From assembly GCA_018109965.1 (NCBI GenBank), contig JAGBFE010000209.1, forward strand, positions 1 through 5,534: DNA of 5,534 nt, read 5' to 3'. Below the pieces are notes generated by a model. The model saw only the letters and a list, made by a program, of their open reading frames with translations, made no database searches and was not told the DNA's origin. Shown here piece after piece: positions 1 to 5,075 of this stretch (its first letter is position 1; each line of letters begins with the position of its first letter). Both the position numbers and the translations under genes were made by a program. This DNA is from Oscillospiraceae bacterium. Lineage in GTDB: Bacteria > Bacillota_A > Clostridia > Oscillospirales > Ruminococcaceae.

Positions 1-8
1 ACAGCCTA

Positions 9-37
9 TTGACAAACTGTGTATAGCTGTATATACT
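9..37 (+). promoter_or_regulatory. Sigma-A type promoter of the regulator/ABC exporter operon
   Basis: A perfect -35 box TTGACA (9-14) is separated by exactly 17 bases from a good -10 box TATACT (32-37, five of six matches to TATAAT). Transcription would start near 44-45, giving a leader of about 25 bases before the ATG at 69. This is the best promoter in the window and drives the three plus-strand genes. Its spacer and -10 box lie inside a long inverted repeat, so it is very probably repressible. Confidence 0.85.
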
Positions 38-50
38 GAATATACACAGT
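16..50. promoter_or_regulatory. Probable operator: 10-bp inverted repeat over the promoter
   Basis: ACTGTGTATA (16-25) and TATACACAGT (41-50) are perfect reverse complements separated by 15 bases. A second small palindrome, GTATATAC (29-36), sits almost at the same centre. The dyad covers the promoter spacer, the -10 box and the predicted transcription start. GntR/YtrA-type repressors commonly bind dyads in the promoter of their own operon, so the adjacent gene at 69-443 is the obvious ligand. The sequence shows the dyad; the assignment to this repressor is inference. Confidence 0.75.
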
Positions 51-68
51 AAACACAAAGGGATTCCT

Positions 69-443
69 ATGGACATTATAATTTCAAACTCACAAAGCGA
101 GCCTATCTACGCTCAGATAGAAAACCAGATAAAAGCGCTGATAATGCAGAACAAACTGCAGCAGGGGGACGCCCTGCCAAGTATGCGTGCACTTGCAAAG
201 GAGCTGCGCATAAGCCTTATCACCACCAAACGTGCCTACGAAGAGCTGGAACGGGACGGCTTCATTGTTACTGTTGCAGGCAAGGGCTGTTTTGTGGCGG
301 CAAAAAACACACAGCTGGTAAGGGAGCAAAACCTGCGGGAGATAGAAGCTCTGCTCTCCAGAGCGGCAGAAATTGCAAAACTGTGCGATGTCAGCGAAAA
401 GGAACTTATCGAAATTTTATCCTGTATATACGAGGAGAAATAA
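69..443 (+). CDS. GntR-family transcriptional regulator, YtrA subfamily
   Basis: A 124-residue cytoplasmic DNA-binding protein. Residues 10-76 form the GntR winged helix: it opens with EPIYAQIENQIKALI, continues through the helix-turn-helix around LPSMRALAKELRIS (36-49) and a recognition helix TTKRAYEELERDG (52-64), and ends in the wing motif GKGCFV (71-76). Only about 48 residues follow, helical and charged. That is typical of the YtrA subfamily, which has a short dimerisation tail and no separate ligand-binding domain. The start is supported by AAAGGGA five bases upstream. It is the first gene of an operon with an ABC ATPase and a permease, the usual setting of this subfamily, and it probably represses its own promoter through the dyad at 16-50. 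What relieves repression is not visible; in Bacillus the related ytr operon responds to cell-wall antibiotics. The family call is secure and the role inferred. Confidence 0.93.
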   Translation: MDIIISNSQSEPIYAQIENQIKALIMQNKLQQGDALPSMRALAKELRISLITTKRAYEELERDGFIVTVAGKGCFVAAKNTQLVREQNLREIEALLSRAAEIAKLCDVSEKELIEILSCIYEEK

Positions 444-446
444 TTT

Positions 447-1292
447 ATGGAAAAAGCTTTTGAAATCATAAATCTCAACAAAGCATACAAAGGCTTTGCA
501 CTCAAAAATGTCAGTCTGTCTCTGCCAAAAGGCTACATTATGGGCTTTGTAGGCAAAAACGGTGCGGGCAAATCCACCACTATGAACTGCCTTTTGGGCA
601 TCACCAAAGCCGACAGCGGTGTGCTTAAAATTTTTGACAAGAACATCGGGGAACTCACCGCAGCCGACAAGGAAAAAATCGGTGTGGTGCTGGACGGCTG
701 CCCCTTTGCCGAAATACTCACCGTTAAGGATATAGCAATTATCCTTTCAAACATCTACAAAAACTGGGACGGCGAAAAGTTTGACAATCTGCGCCGCCGC
801 TTTGCACTGCCAAAGGACAAACAGATAAAGGATTTTTCCACAGGTATGCGTGCAAAGCTCAACATTGCAGTGGCACTGTGTCATAACGCACAGCTGCTTG
901 TGCTGGACGAAGCCACCAGCGGCCTTGACCCTGTGGTAAGGGATGAAATTCTGGACATTCTGCAGGACTTTGTGCAGAACGAAAACAACAGCGTGCTTAT
1001 ATCCAGCCACATAACAAGTGACCTTGAAAAAATCTGCGACTATATTGCATTTATTAAGGATGGCGAAATTGTTTTTGTGGAAAACAAGGATGACCTGCTG
1101 GAAAAATATGCTGTTATCCACTGCACAAACGAGCAGTTCAGTCAGCTGGACCCATCTGCAGTTATCAGCCACAAGCAGAACAGTTTTTCCACCCAGGCAC
1201 TTGTGCTTAAAGATAAAATCAGCGGTGAATATGTGATGGATAAACCGTCAATTGAAGATATTATGCTTTATTATACAAAGGAGGTGCAGTAG
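447..1292 (+). CDS. ABC transporter ATP-binding protein (ABC-2 exporter type)
   Basis: A 281-residue ATPase that would power the permease encoded next. Motifs in order: Walker A GKNGAGKST (36-44), a degenerate signature STGMR (131-135) in place of LSGGQ, Walker B LLVLDE (150-155) with Glu155 as likely catalytic base, D-loop SGLD (158-161), and H-loop His188 in SSH. The Q-loop glutamine expected near residue 83 is replaced by Asp in GVVLDG. My recollection is that this occurs in related drug/bacitracin-type ATPases, so it need not mean loss of activity. Residues from about 212 form a C-terminal extension with no motif I recognise, ending in a segment (IEDIMLYYTKE) common to BcrA/CcmA-type ATPases. 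The ribosome site GAGGAG (432-437) lies nine bases before the start, and the gap to the regulator's stop is 3 bases. Substrate unknown: an antibiotic, a peptide or a lipid-linked compound are all possible. Confidence 0.93.
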   Translation: MEKAFEIINLNKAYKGFALKNVSLSLPKGYIMGFVGKNGAGKSTTMNCLLGITKADSGVLKIFDKNIGELTAADKEKIGVVLDGCPFAEILTVKDIAIILSNIYKNWDGEKFDNLRRRFALPKDKQIKDFSTGMRAKLNIAVALCHNAQLLVLDEATSGLDPVVRDEILDILQDFVQNENNSVLISSHITSDLEKICDYIAFIKDGEIVFVENKDDLLEKYAVIHCTNEQFSQLDPSAVISHKQNSFSTQALVLKDKISGEYVMDKPSIEDIMLYYTKEVQ

Positions 1293-1293
1293 C

Positions 1294-1905
1294 ATGAAAG
1301 GTATTATACTCAAAGACCTGCTGGTGCTCAAGGTTGCAATGCGCACAGTTATTGTGGTTGTGCTGGTGTTCAGTTTTATGGGCGCAATGAGCGGCAGCGC
1401 ATATATGACCAGCTTTGCCAGTGTCTATGCGGCAATACTGCCAATGACCTGCATAGCCTATGATGAACGCTGCACCTTTAACCGCTATGCAATGACAATG
1501 CCTGTGACGATAAAGGACATTGTGCTGGCAAAATATGTAACAGGGCTTATTCTTGCGGCTGCCGCACTGGTAATCTGCCTTGTGACAGCGGCAATTTCAG
1601 GTGGCGGTTTTGCCGAAACAATTCTCACAGCAATCCTTATTCCGATGTTCTACCACAGCTTTATGCTGCCTGTTATGTTCAAATTCGGGGTGGAAAAAAG
1701 CCGCCTTATTGTTATGGTCACAGTGGTTATCCCTGCCCTTGCAATCGGCTTTGCCGAGGAGGCAGGCCTGCTGGATAATTTTATTGCTGCACTGTCAGGT
1801 ATGAGCACAGCGGTGCTGGTAGCAGGACTTATCGGCATTGTGCTGGCAATGTACATTGGTTCAATAATGGCAAGCATTGCAATCTGCAAAAAGAAAGAAT
1901 GGTAA
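1294..1905 (+). CDS. ABC-2 type transporter permease, small
   Basis: A 203-residue integral membrane protein that would form the channel for the preceding ATPase, probably as a homodimer since only one permease is present. About six hydrophobic segments are visible, near residues 14-32, 37-55, 82-104, 107-128, 137-155 and 173-197. Between the second and third lies the cytosolic segment YDERCTFNRYAMTMPVTIKD (56-75), then IVLAKY. This 'DE...P...K' pattern after the second helix is characteristic of the small ABC-2 permeases paired with YtrA-type regulators (ABC2_membrane_5-like). An in-frame ATG exists at 1252, but the start at 1294 is preferred: it follows a full AAGGAGGT site (1278-1285) by eight bases, whereas 1252 lies inside the ATPase gene and would add a non-matching 14-residue leader. 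The gap to the ATPase stop is one base, so translation is probably coupled. Confidence 0.9.
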   Translation: MKGIILKDLLVLKVAMRTVIVVVLVFSFMGAMSGSAYMTSFASVYAAILPMTCIAYDERCTFNRYAMTMPVTIKDIVLAKYVTGLILAAAALVICLVTAAISGGGFAETILTAILIPMFYHSFMLPVMFKFGVEKSRLIVMVTVVIPALAIGFAEEAGLLDNFIAALSGMSTAVLVAGLIGIVLAMYIGSIMASIAICKKKEW

Positions 1906-1966
1906 ATACAGAAAAATATACCATCACAGCAAACAGCACAAAGCTGAAAATTTAATATGATACAAT

Positions 1967-2087
1967 AAAAAATGTCATTCTGAGCGAAGCGAAGAATCTC
2001 TCTGTTTTATCAGACTGCCGGTAACCGGTGTTTTGGTTAAACCGGGAGATTCTTCGGAGTAAAAACTCCTCAGAATGACTTTGTTTT
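1967..2087. terminator. Probable bidirectional intrinsic terminator between convergent genes
   Basis: The palindrome at 1974-2079 is flanked by an A-rich run on the left (AAAAAAT up to 1973) and a T-rich run on the right (TTTGTTTT, 2080-2087). A transcript from either strand would therefore form a long GC-containing stem followed by a U-rich tract. It sits about 70 bases past the permease stop and 18 bases past the binding-protein stop, where both converging units need to end. No other good terminator is visible in this gap. Function is inferred from structure and position. Confidence 0.65.
1974..2079. repeat. MITE-like dispersed palindromic repeat (GTCATTCTGAG type)
   Basis: Outer arms GTCATTCTGAG (1974-1984) and CTCAGAATGAC (2069-2079) are perfect 11-bp inverted repeats. 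An inner pair, GAAGAATCTC (1991-2000) and GAGATTCTTC (2046-2055), adds 10 bp. Smaller hairpins lie within it: TCTG/CAGA (2001-2014), CCGG-T-AACC with GGTT-AAA-CCGG (2018-2045), and GGAGT-AAAA-ACTCC (2056-2069). No open reading frame or transposase is present, and I see no clear target-site duplication. I recognise the GTCATTCTGAGCGAAGCGAA arm as a repeat that recurs between genes in many bacterial genomes, including gut Firmicutes, and is often mistranslated into short spurious proteins. Only one copy lies in this window, so its dispersed nature rests on that recollection. It may be a non-autonomous mobile element or a REP-like sequence. Confidence 0.75.
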
Positions 2088-2097
2088 ATAATAAATT

Positions 2098-3600
2098 TTA
2101 TTTAACCTTTGCGTATTTCAGATTTACCAGATTGCCGAAAGGGTTGATTTCAACATTGGTAAAATAGTTTTTGTGGATGTAATAGCTGCTGTCGGTGCAC
2201 ATAGGCACGGCATATGCCATTTCAACAATGTCTTTGTGTGCACTGCTGATGGCGTTGAGCCTTTCGGCATCGGACATATAGCTGCCTTCAAGCAGGGTAA
2301 CGTGTGTGTTCACAGTTTCGTCAACATTGCGGAAAGGTGTCAGCACCTCCAGCGGGTCGTTGTTCTGCAAGGTGTGGCTGTAAAAAGCAATGTCAAAGCT
2401 GCCGCTTGCAAGGCGCTTTGCAATTTCCTGGTTTGGCAAAAACTCCAGAGTAAAAAATGCACCAAGGTCTTTTTGCCATATCTGGTTTATATTTTCAACA
2501 ATAACCGAATATTTTACATCGTTTGGCACCAGCACTTTAAGACTGCCAAGCTTTACCGTGCCAAGCTCGGCAAAGCCCTGACTTAACAGGTTTTTGGGAC
2601 TGTCGCAGGACATATATGACGGTTTTTCAAAGCCGAGCACAGAGTTGAGGGAGGTATTCCCGAATGTTACCGAGGACGGAAACAGAGAACTGTTCTGTGT
2701 CACAGCAGCAAGGTTGGCACCGCTGTTTTCCATACCGTAGCAGTAGTAAGCCAGTGCGCCGCGGATGTGTTTGCTTTTCAATGCCTCACTCTGAGGATTG
2801 AAATACATATTGAACAGTGTGTTGTCACAAAGGCAGGCAGTACCGCCGGCTTCGGTTTCATTTGCGGAAAAGTATCCGCTTATGCTGTCGGCAGCATACA
2901 TATCTGCCTGGGTGGTTTCGTCTTTGGACAGGGAAATTCTGATACGGTCAATGCCGCCGCTGAATTCTTTAACGCGGATAAGTGTGGCATAGCTGCCGTC
3001 ATCTGCCAGATAGTTTACGGTAAAAGGTCCGTTGGACAAAATTGTTTTTACTGTCAGGCCATATGCGCCCTTTGTGCTTTCAAAAAACTGCTGGTTGCAG
3101 GGCACTGTGCAGGGCATACACAGCTTGGACAAAAAATTGCTGTCTGCTTTTTTAAGGCGGATAAGCAGCACGTTTTTCTTTTCGGCAGTTACCGATGCAA
3201 CATTTGCAAAATCATCGTAATAGGGGGAACGGGTTTTAGGGTCCATAATACGGCTCAGTGCAAACACAAAATCGTGGGCAGTCACAGGTATCTGTTCGTT
3301 TTTGTTTACATAAAAACTGCTGCCGTCCTTTATCATAAAGGTGTAGCTGAGACCGTCGTCTGATATCATGTAGTCTTCACACAGATTTTTGGCTATTGCA
3401 CCGTCGCGGTATTCAAACAGACCGTCAAAGGTGTTGGTGATAATCAGCAGTTCTTCAGGGGCGGTGGCAACCTGCGGGTCAAGGTTTTTGGGCATAGTGT
3501 CCAGCGCCATTGTGTAGGTGGAAATTGTGCCTGCAGAGGAGCAGCCCGTCACGCACAGGCACAGCATTGCGGCAAAAACCGCAGCAAAAAGTTTTTTCAT
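2098..3600 (-). CDS. Family 5 extracellular solute-binding lipoprotein (oligopeptide/nickel ABC type)
   Basis: A 500-residue secreted lipoprotein that would capture a solute at the outer face of the membrane for an ABC importer. The signal peptide MKKLFAAVFAAMLCLC ends in the lipobox VTGC, with Cys20 as the lipidated residue. Family-5 landmarks follow: PKNLDPQVATAPEELLI (37-53), NTFDGLFEY (56-64), LCEDYMISDDGLSYTFMIKDG (73-93), VTAHDFVFALSRIMDP (106-121) and SNGPFTV (189-195). These match the DppA/OppA fold (SBP_bac_5); oligopeptide is the likeliest ligand, but the pocket cannot be read. It is somewhat shorter than typical OppA (about 540), mainly in the middle of the protein. Mature cysteines are numerous, including CMPCTVPC (161-168) and CLC (256-258), unusual for an exported protein. 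No permease or ATPase gene adjoins it, so it must borrow a remote transporter or act as a receptor. The ribosome site AAAAGGT lies ten bases before the start. Confidence 0.92.
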   Translation of the reverse strand: MKKLFAAVFAAMLCLCVTGCSSAGTISTYTMALDTMPKNLDPQVATAPEELLIITNTFDGLFEYRDGAIAKNLCEDYMISDDGLSYTFMIKDGSSFYVNKNEQIPVTAHDFVFALSRIMDPKTRSPYYDDFANVASVTAEKKNVLLIRLKKADSNFLSKLCMPCTVPCNQQFFESTKGAYGLTVKTILSNGPFTVNYLADDGSYATLIRVKEFSGGIDRIRISLSKDETTQADMYAADSISGYFSANETEAGGTACLCDNTLFNMYFNPQSEALKSKHIRGALAYYCYGMENSGANLAAVTQNSSLFPSSVTFGNTSLNSVLGFEKPSYMSCDSPKNLLSQGFAELGTVKLGSLKVLVPNDVKYSVIVENINQIWQKDLGAFFTLEFLPNQEIAKRLASGSFDIAFYSHTLQNNDPLEVLTPFRNVDETVNTHVTLLEGSYMSDAERLNAISSAHKDIVEMAYAVPMCTDSSYYIHKNYFTNVEINPFGNLVNLKYAKVK

Positions 3601-3661
3601 TTATATCGTTACCTTTTCACTTTTTATTTTATATATGCAAAAGGGATAATTTTTAAAACGC

Positions 3662-3692
3662 AAAATATGTCGTTTGCTGTCAAACATATTTT
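3662..3692 (-). promoter_or_regulatory. Inverted repeat upstream of the binding-protein gene (possible operator or 5' hairpin)
   Basis: AAAATATG (3662-3669) pairs with CATATTTT (3685-3692), and inside it TTTG (3673-3676) pairs with CAAA (3681-3684) around a four-base loop. On the minus strand the apex contains a perfect TTGACA (3683-3678), but no good -10 box lies 16-18 bases further on. If transcription instead starts from the candidate promoter at 3702-3730, this dyad would lie at the very 5' end of the mRNA as a hairpin. Either reading is possible; the dyad itself is directly visible. Confidence 0.4.
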
Positions 3693-3701
3693 TGCAGAAT
3701 A

Positions 3702-3730
3702 AGCATATCACAAAGAAATAAAAAGCACAA
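3702..3730 (-). promoter_or_regulatory. Candidate promoter of the binding-protein gene
   Basis: On the minus strand TTGTGC (3730-3725) is followed after 17 bases by TATGCT (3707-3702), preceded by TG one base upstream as in extended -10 promoters. The -35 match is poor (three of six) and the -10 moderate (four of six). The start would fall near 3695, giving a leader of about 95 bases. A competing element is the perfect TTGACA at 3683-3678, which lacks a convincing partner. The strong terminator at 3852-3887 makes a separate promoter somewhere in this gap likely. Confidence 0.35.
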
Positions 3731-3851
3731 GGAAATAAATGTGAACAAGATGTAAAAGATACTTTTTATGTCATTTCTTCAGATAAAGGACATAAAGATT
3801 ATAAAAATCTTTAAAAATACACAGACAAAACAGGTTGCCGCCGGGCGGAAC

Positions 3852-3887
3852 AAAAATAAAAACGGATGCCGTAAAAGCATCCGTTTT
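3852..3887 (-). terminator. Rho-independent terminator after the aldo/keto reductase gene
   Basis: AAAACGGATGC (3859-3869) and GCATCCGTTTT (3877-3887) form a perfect 11-bp stem with a 7-base loop. On the minus strand it lies 10 bases past the reductase stop codon and runs into TTTTTATTTTTG, a classic U-tract. It should end the tadA/reductase transcription unit and separate it from the binding-protein gene. Confidence 0.92.
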
Positions 3888-3897
3888 GTAATATGTA

Positions 3898-4998
3898 TTA
3901 TTTGAATTTGCTGATTTTGTCTGCCCATACAGCCATTTCTTCGCTGATTTTGATGTGCTGCGGACATTTGTTTTCGCAGGCGCGGCAGCCGATGCAGTCG
4001 CTTGGCTGTGCAGGCTGTTCCTTGAGTGCTTCCTTTGCATTCCATTCGCTCTTGAACACTTCGTATGTGGAGTAGATTTCAAACAGTTTTGGAATGTTAA
4101 GGTTTTTAGGGCAAGGCATGCAGTATTCGCATTTTGTGCAGTCAACAGCCTGGAAGTTTTTGATTTCTGTCATTACCTTTGCAATAGTTTCCTTTGCTTT
4201 GTCATCCATTGGGATTGGAGCTTTGTAGGTGTTGATATTGTCCAACATCTGTTCCATATTGCTCATACCGCTCAGTGTAAGGAACACACCCGGGAGTGCA
4301 TCAACATAGCTCAGTGCAAGGGCCGCAAGCTTGTTTTCGCCGTATGCAGCGTCAACAGCAGCTTTGCCGCTTGGAACTGTTCTTGCAAGGAAACCGCCTC
4401 TAACAGGTTCCATAACAATTACAGGCAGGTTGTACTGGTTTGCCAGTGCAAGCTGTTTTTGATAATCTTCTTTTTCAAGGTCATAGTAGTTGAGCTGAAG
4501 CTGAACAAATTCCCATTTGTCGTAGTGTTTGAGGATTTTTTCAAGAGTTTCGGCATCATCGTGGAAGGAGAAACCAAATTTTTTGATTTTGCCTTCAGCC
4601 TTCATTTTTTCGCAGTATTCAATGGCTTTAAAGTTGATTGCCTTTTCAAAGTTTTCTTTGTTCAGGCAGTGCAGCAGATAGTAGTCAAAATAGTCTGCAC
4701 CTGTTTTTTCCAGCTGTTCGTTGAACAGTTTTGCAACGTCTTCTTCACATTCCATTTTCCAGAAAGGCAGCTTTGTTGCAAGGAAATATTTGCTGTGGTC
4801 ATAGCGTTTTACCAAAGCTTCTCTGATTGCGGTTTCGCTTTTGCCGTCGTGATAGCCGTATGCTGTGTCAAAATAGTTAACACCGTTTTCCGGTGCAGTG
4901 TCCACCATTTTCATCACCTGTGGCATATCAATTTCGCCGTCAGCCATTGGCAGACGCATAAGACCAAAACCAAGGCGGCTGGTAATTGTTTTTTCCAT
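3898..4998 (-). CDS. Aldo/keto reductase with C-terminal 2[4Fe-4S] ferredoxin domain
   Basis: A 366-residue cytoplasmic oxidoreductase. Residues 1 to about 275 form the AKR barrel, with the catalytic tetrad visible as Asp44 and Tyr49 (DTAYGY), Lys76 (ATKLPFW) and His110 (YYLLH), plus GFGLMRLP (10-17) and the later barrel motif VMEPVRGG (195-202). Residues 287-345 carry two cluster motifs: CTKCEYCMPCP (287-297) and CIGCRACENKCP (335-346), giving eight cysteines for two [4Fe-4S] clusters. This matches the COG1453-type 'predicted oxidoreductase' family common in anaerobes; the substrate is generally unknown, and the clusters suggest electron exchange with ferredoxin or flavodoxin as well as or instead of NADPH. 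An upstream in-frame ATG (5028) exists, but the start at 4998 is chosen because AAGGGGGA (5013-5006) lies seven bases before it and the family begins near this point. Confidence 0.93.
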   Translation of the reverse strand: MEKTITSRLGFGLMRLPMADGEIDMPQVMKMVDTAPENGVNYFDTAYGYHDGKSETAIREALVKRYDHSKYFLATKLPFWKMECEEDVAKLFNEQLEKTGADYFDYYLLHCLNKENFEKAINFKAIEYCEKMKAEGKIKKFGFSFHDDAETLEKILKHYDKWEFVQLQLNYYDLEKEDYQKQLALANQYNLPVIVMEPVRGGFLARTVPSGKAAVDAAYGENKLAALALSYVDALPGVFLTLSGMSNMEQMLDNINTYKAPIPMDDKAKETIAKVMTEIKNFQAVDCTKCEYCMPCPKNLNIPKLFEIYSTYEVFKSEWNAKEALKEQPAQPSDCIGCRACENKCPQHIKISEEMAVWADKISKFK

Positions 4999-5005
4999 AA
5001 TAAAA

Positions 5006-5013
5006 TCCCCCTT
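5006..5013 (-). promoter_or_regulatory. Ribosome binding site that decides the reductase start
   Basis: On the minus strand AAGGGGGA lies seven bases before the ATG at 4998. It falls inside the longer frame that begins at 5028, so it argues for the shorter protein beginning MEKTITSRLG. Confidence 0.75.
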
Positions 5014-5045
5014 AAAGATTTCTGTCATTTTAAATCATTAGGCAT

Positions 5046-5074
5046 ATTTTAGCACAATAATATATTTAATGCAA
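5046..5074 (-). promoter_or_regulatory. Candidate promoter of the aldo/keto reductase gene
   Basis: On the minus strand TTGCAT (5074-5069) is followed after 17 bases by TAAAAT (5051-5046, five of six matches). The spacer ends in TGC, giving an extended -10 (TGCTAAAAT). It starts two bases past the tadA stop codon, and transcription would begin about 40 bases before the ATG at 4998. No terminator separates tadA from this gene, so readthrough from tadA is also possible. Confidence 0.55.
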
Positions 5075-5075
5075 T

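Larger units (their letters stand above)
3601..3851. other. AT-rich intergenic region, leader of the binding-protein gene
   Basis: About 250 bases between the reductase terminator and the binding-protein start hold no gene I can support. Reading toward the binding-protein gene (minus strand) one finds an AT-rich hairpin TAAAGATT/AATCTTTA (3793-3813), an overlapping alternative stem TTTATGTC/GACATAAA (3765-3796), a possible promoter (3702-3730), a dyad with a TTGACA element (3662-3692), and the ribosome site (3611-3617). No known riboswitch consensus is recognisable. The length and structure suggest regulation of the binding protein, but this is inference. Confidence 0.5.

Noticed and set aside
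747..1172. Open frame of 141 codons opposite the ABC ATPase
   Set aside because: Antisense shadow; the ATPase frame carries all the expected nucleotide-binding motifs.
1252..1293. Longer permease start at 1252 giving a 217-residue protein
   Set aside because: The extra 14 residues lie in the overlapping ATPase gene, lack a ribosome site and do not resemble permease N-termini; the ATG at 1294 follows a full AAGGAGGT.
1899..1924. ATGGTA/TACCAT inverted repeat at the permease stop codon as a terminator
   Set aside because: Only 6 bp of weak stem with a 14-base loop and no following T-run; the palindrome at 1974-2079 is a far better candidate.
1974..2079. The palindrome as a tRNA gene or attachment site
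   Set aside because: The branched fold is superficially cloverleaf-like, but arm lengths, conserved tRNA positions and the T-loop sequence are absent, and no integrase gene is nearby.
2767..3363. Open frame of 198 codons opposite the binding-protein gene
   Set aside because: Antisense shadow of a well-supported lipoprotein gene, with no domain and no ribosome site worth noting.
3771..4145. Open frame of 124 codons on the minus strand overlapping the reductase 3' end and its terminator
   Set aside because: It runs out of frame through the iron-sulfur domain and across the intrinsic terminator, with low-complexity Ser/Ala/Asn-rich translation.
4999..5028. Longer aldo/keto reductase start at 5028
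   Set aside because: The extension MTEIFKGDFI covers the AAGGGGGA ribosome site of the 4998 start and is not typical of the family.
3955..5052. Long open frame (365 codons) on the plus strand opposite the aldo/keto reductase
   Set aside because: Its translation is a Phe/Cys/Val-rich shadow of a clear enzyme gene, with no recognisable domain; it reflects codon bias of the real gene.
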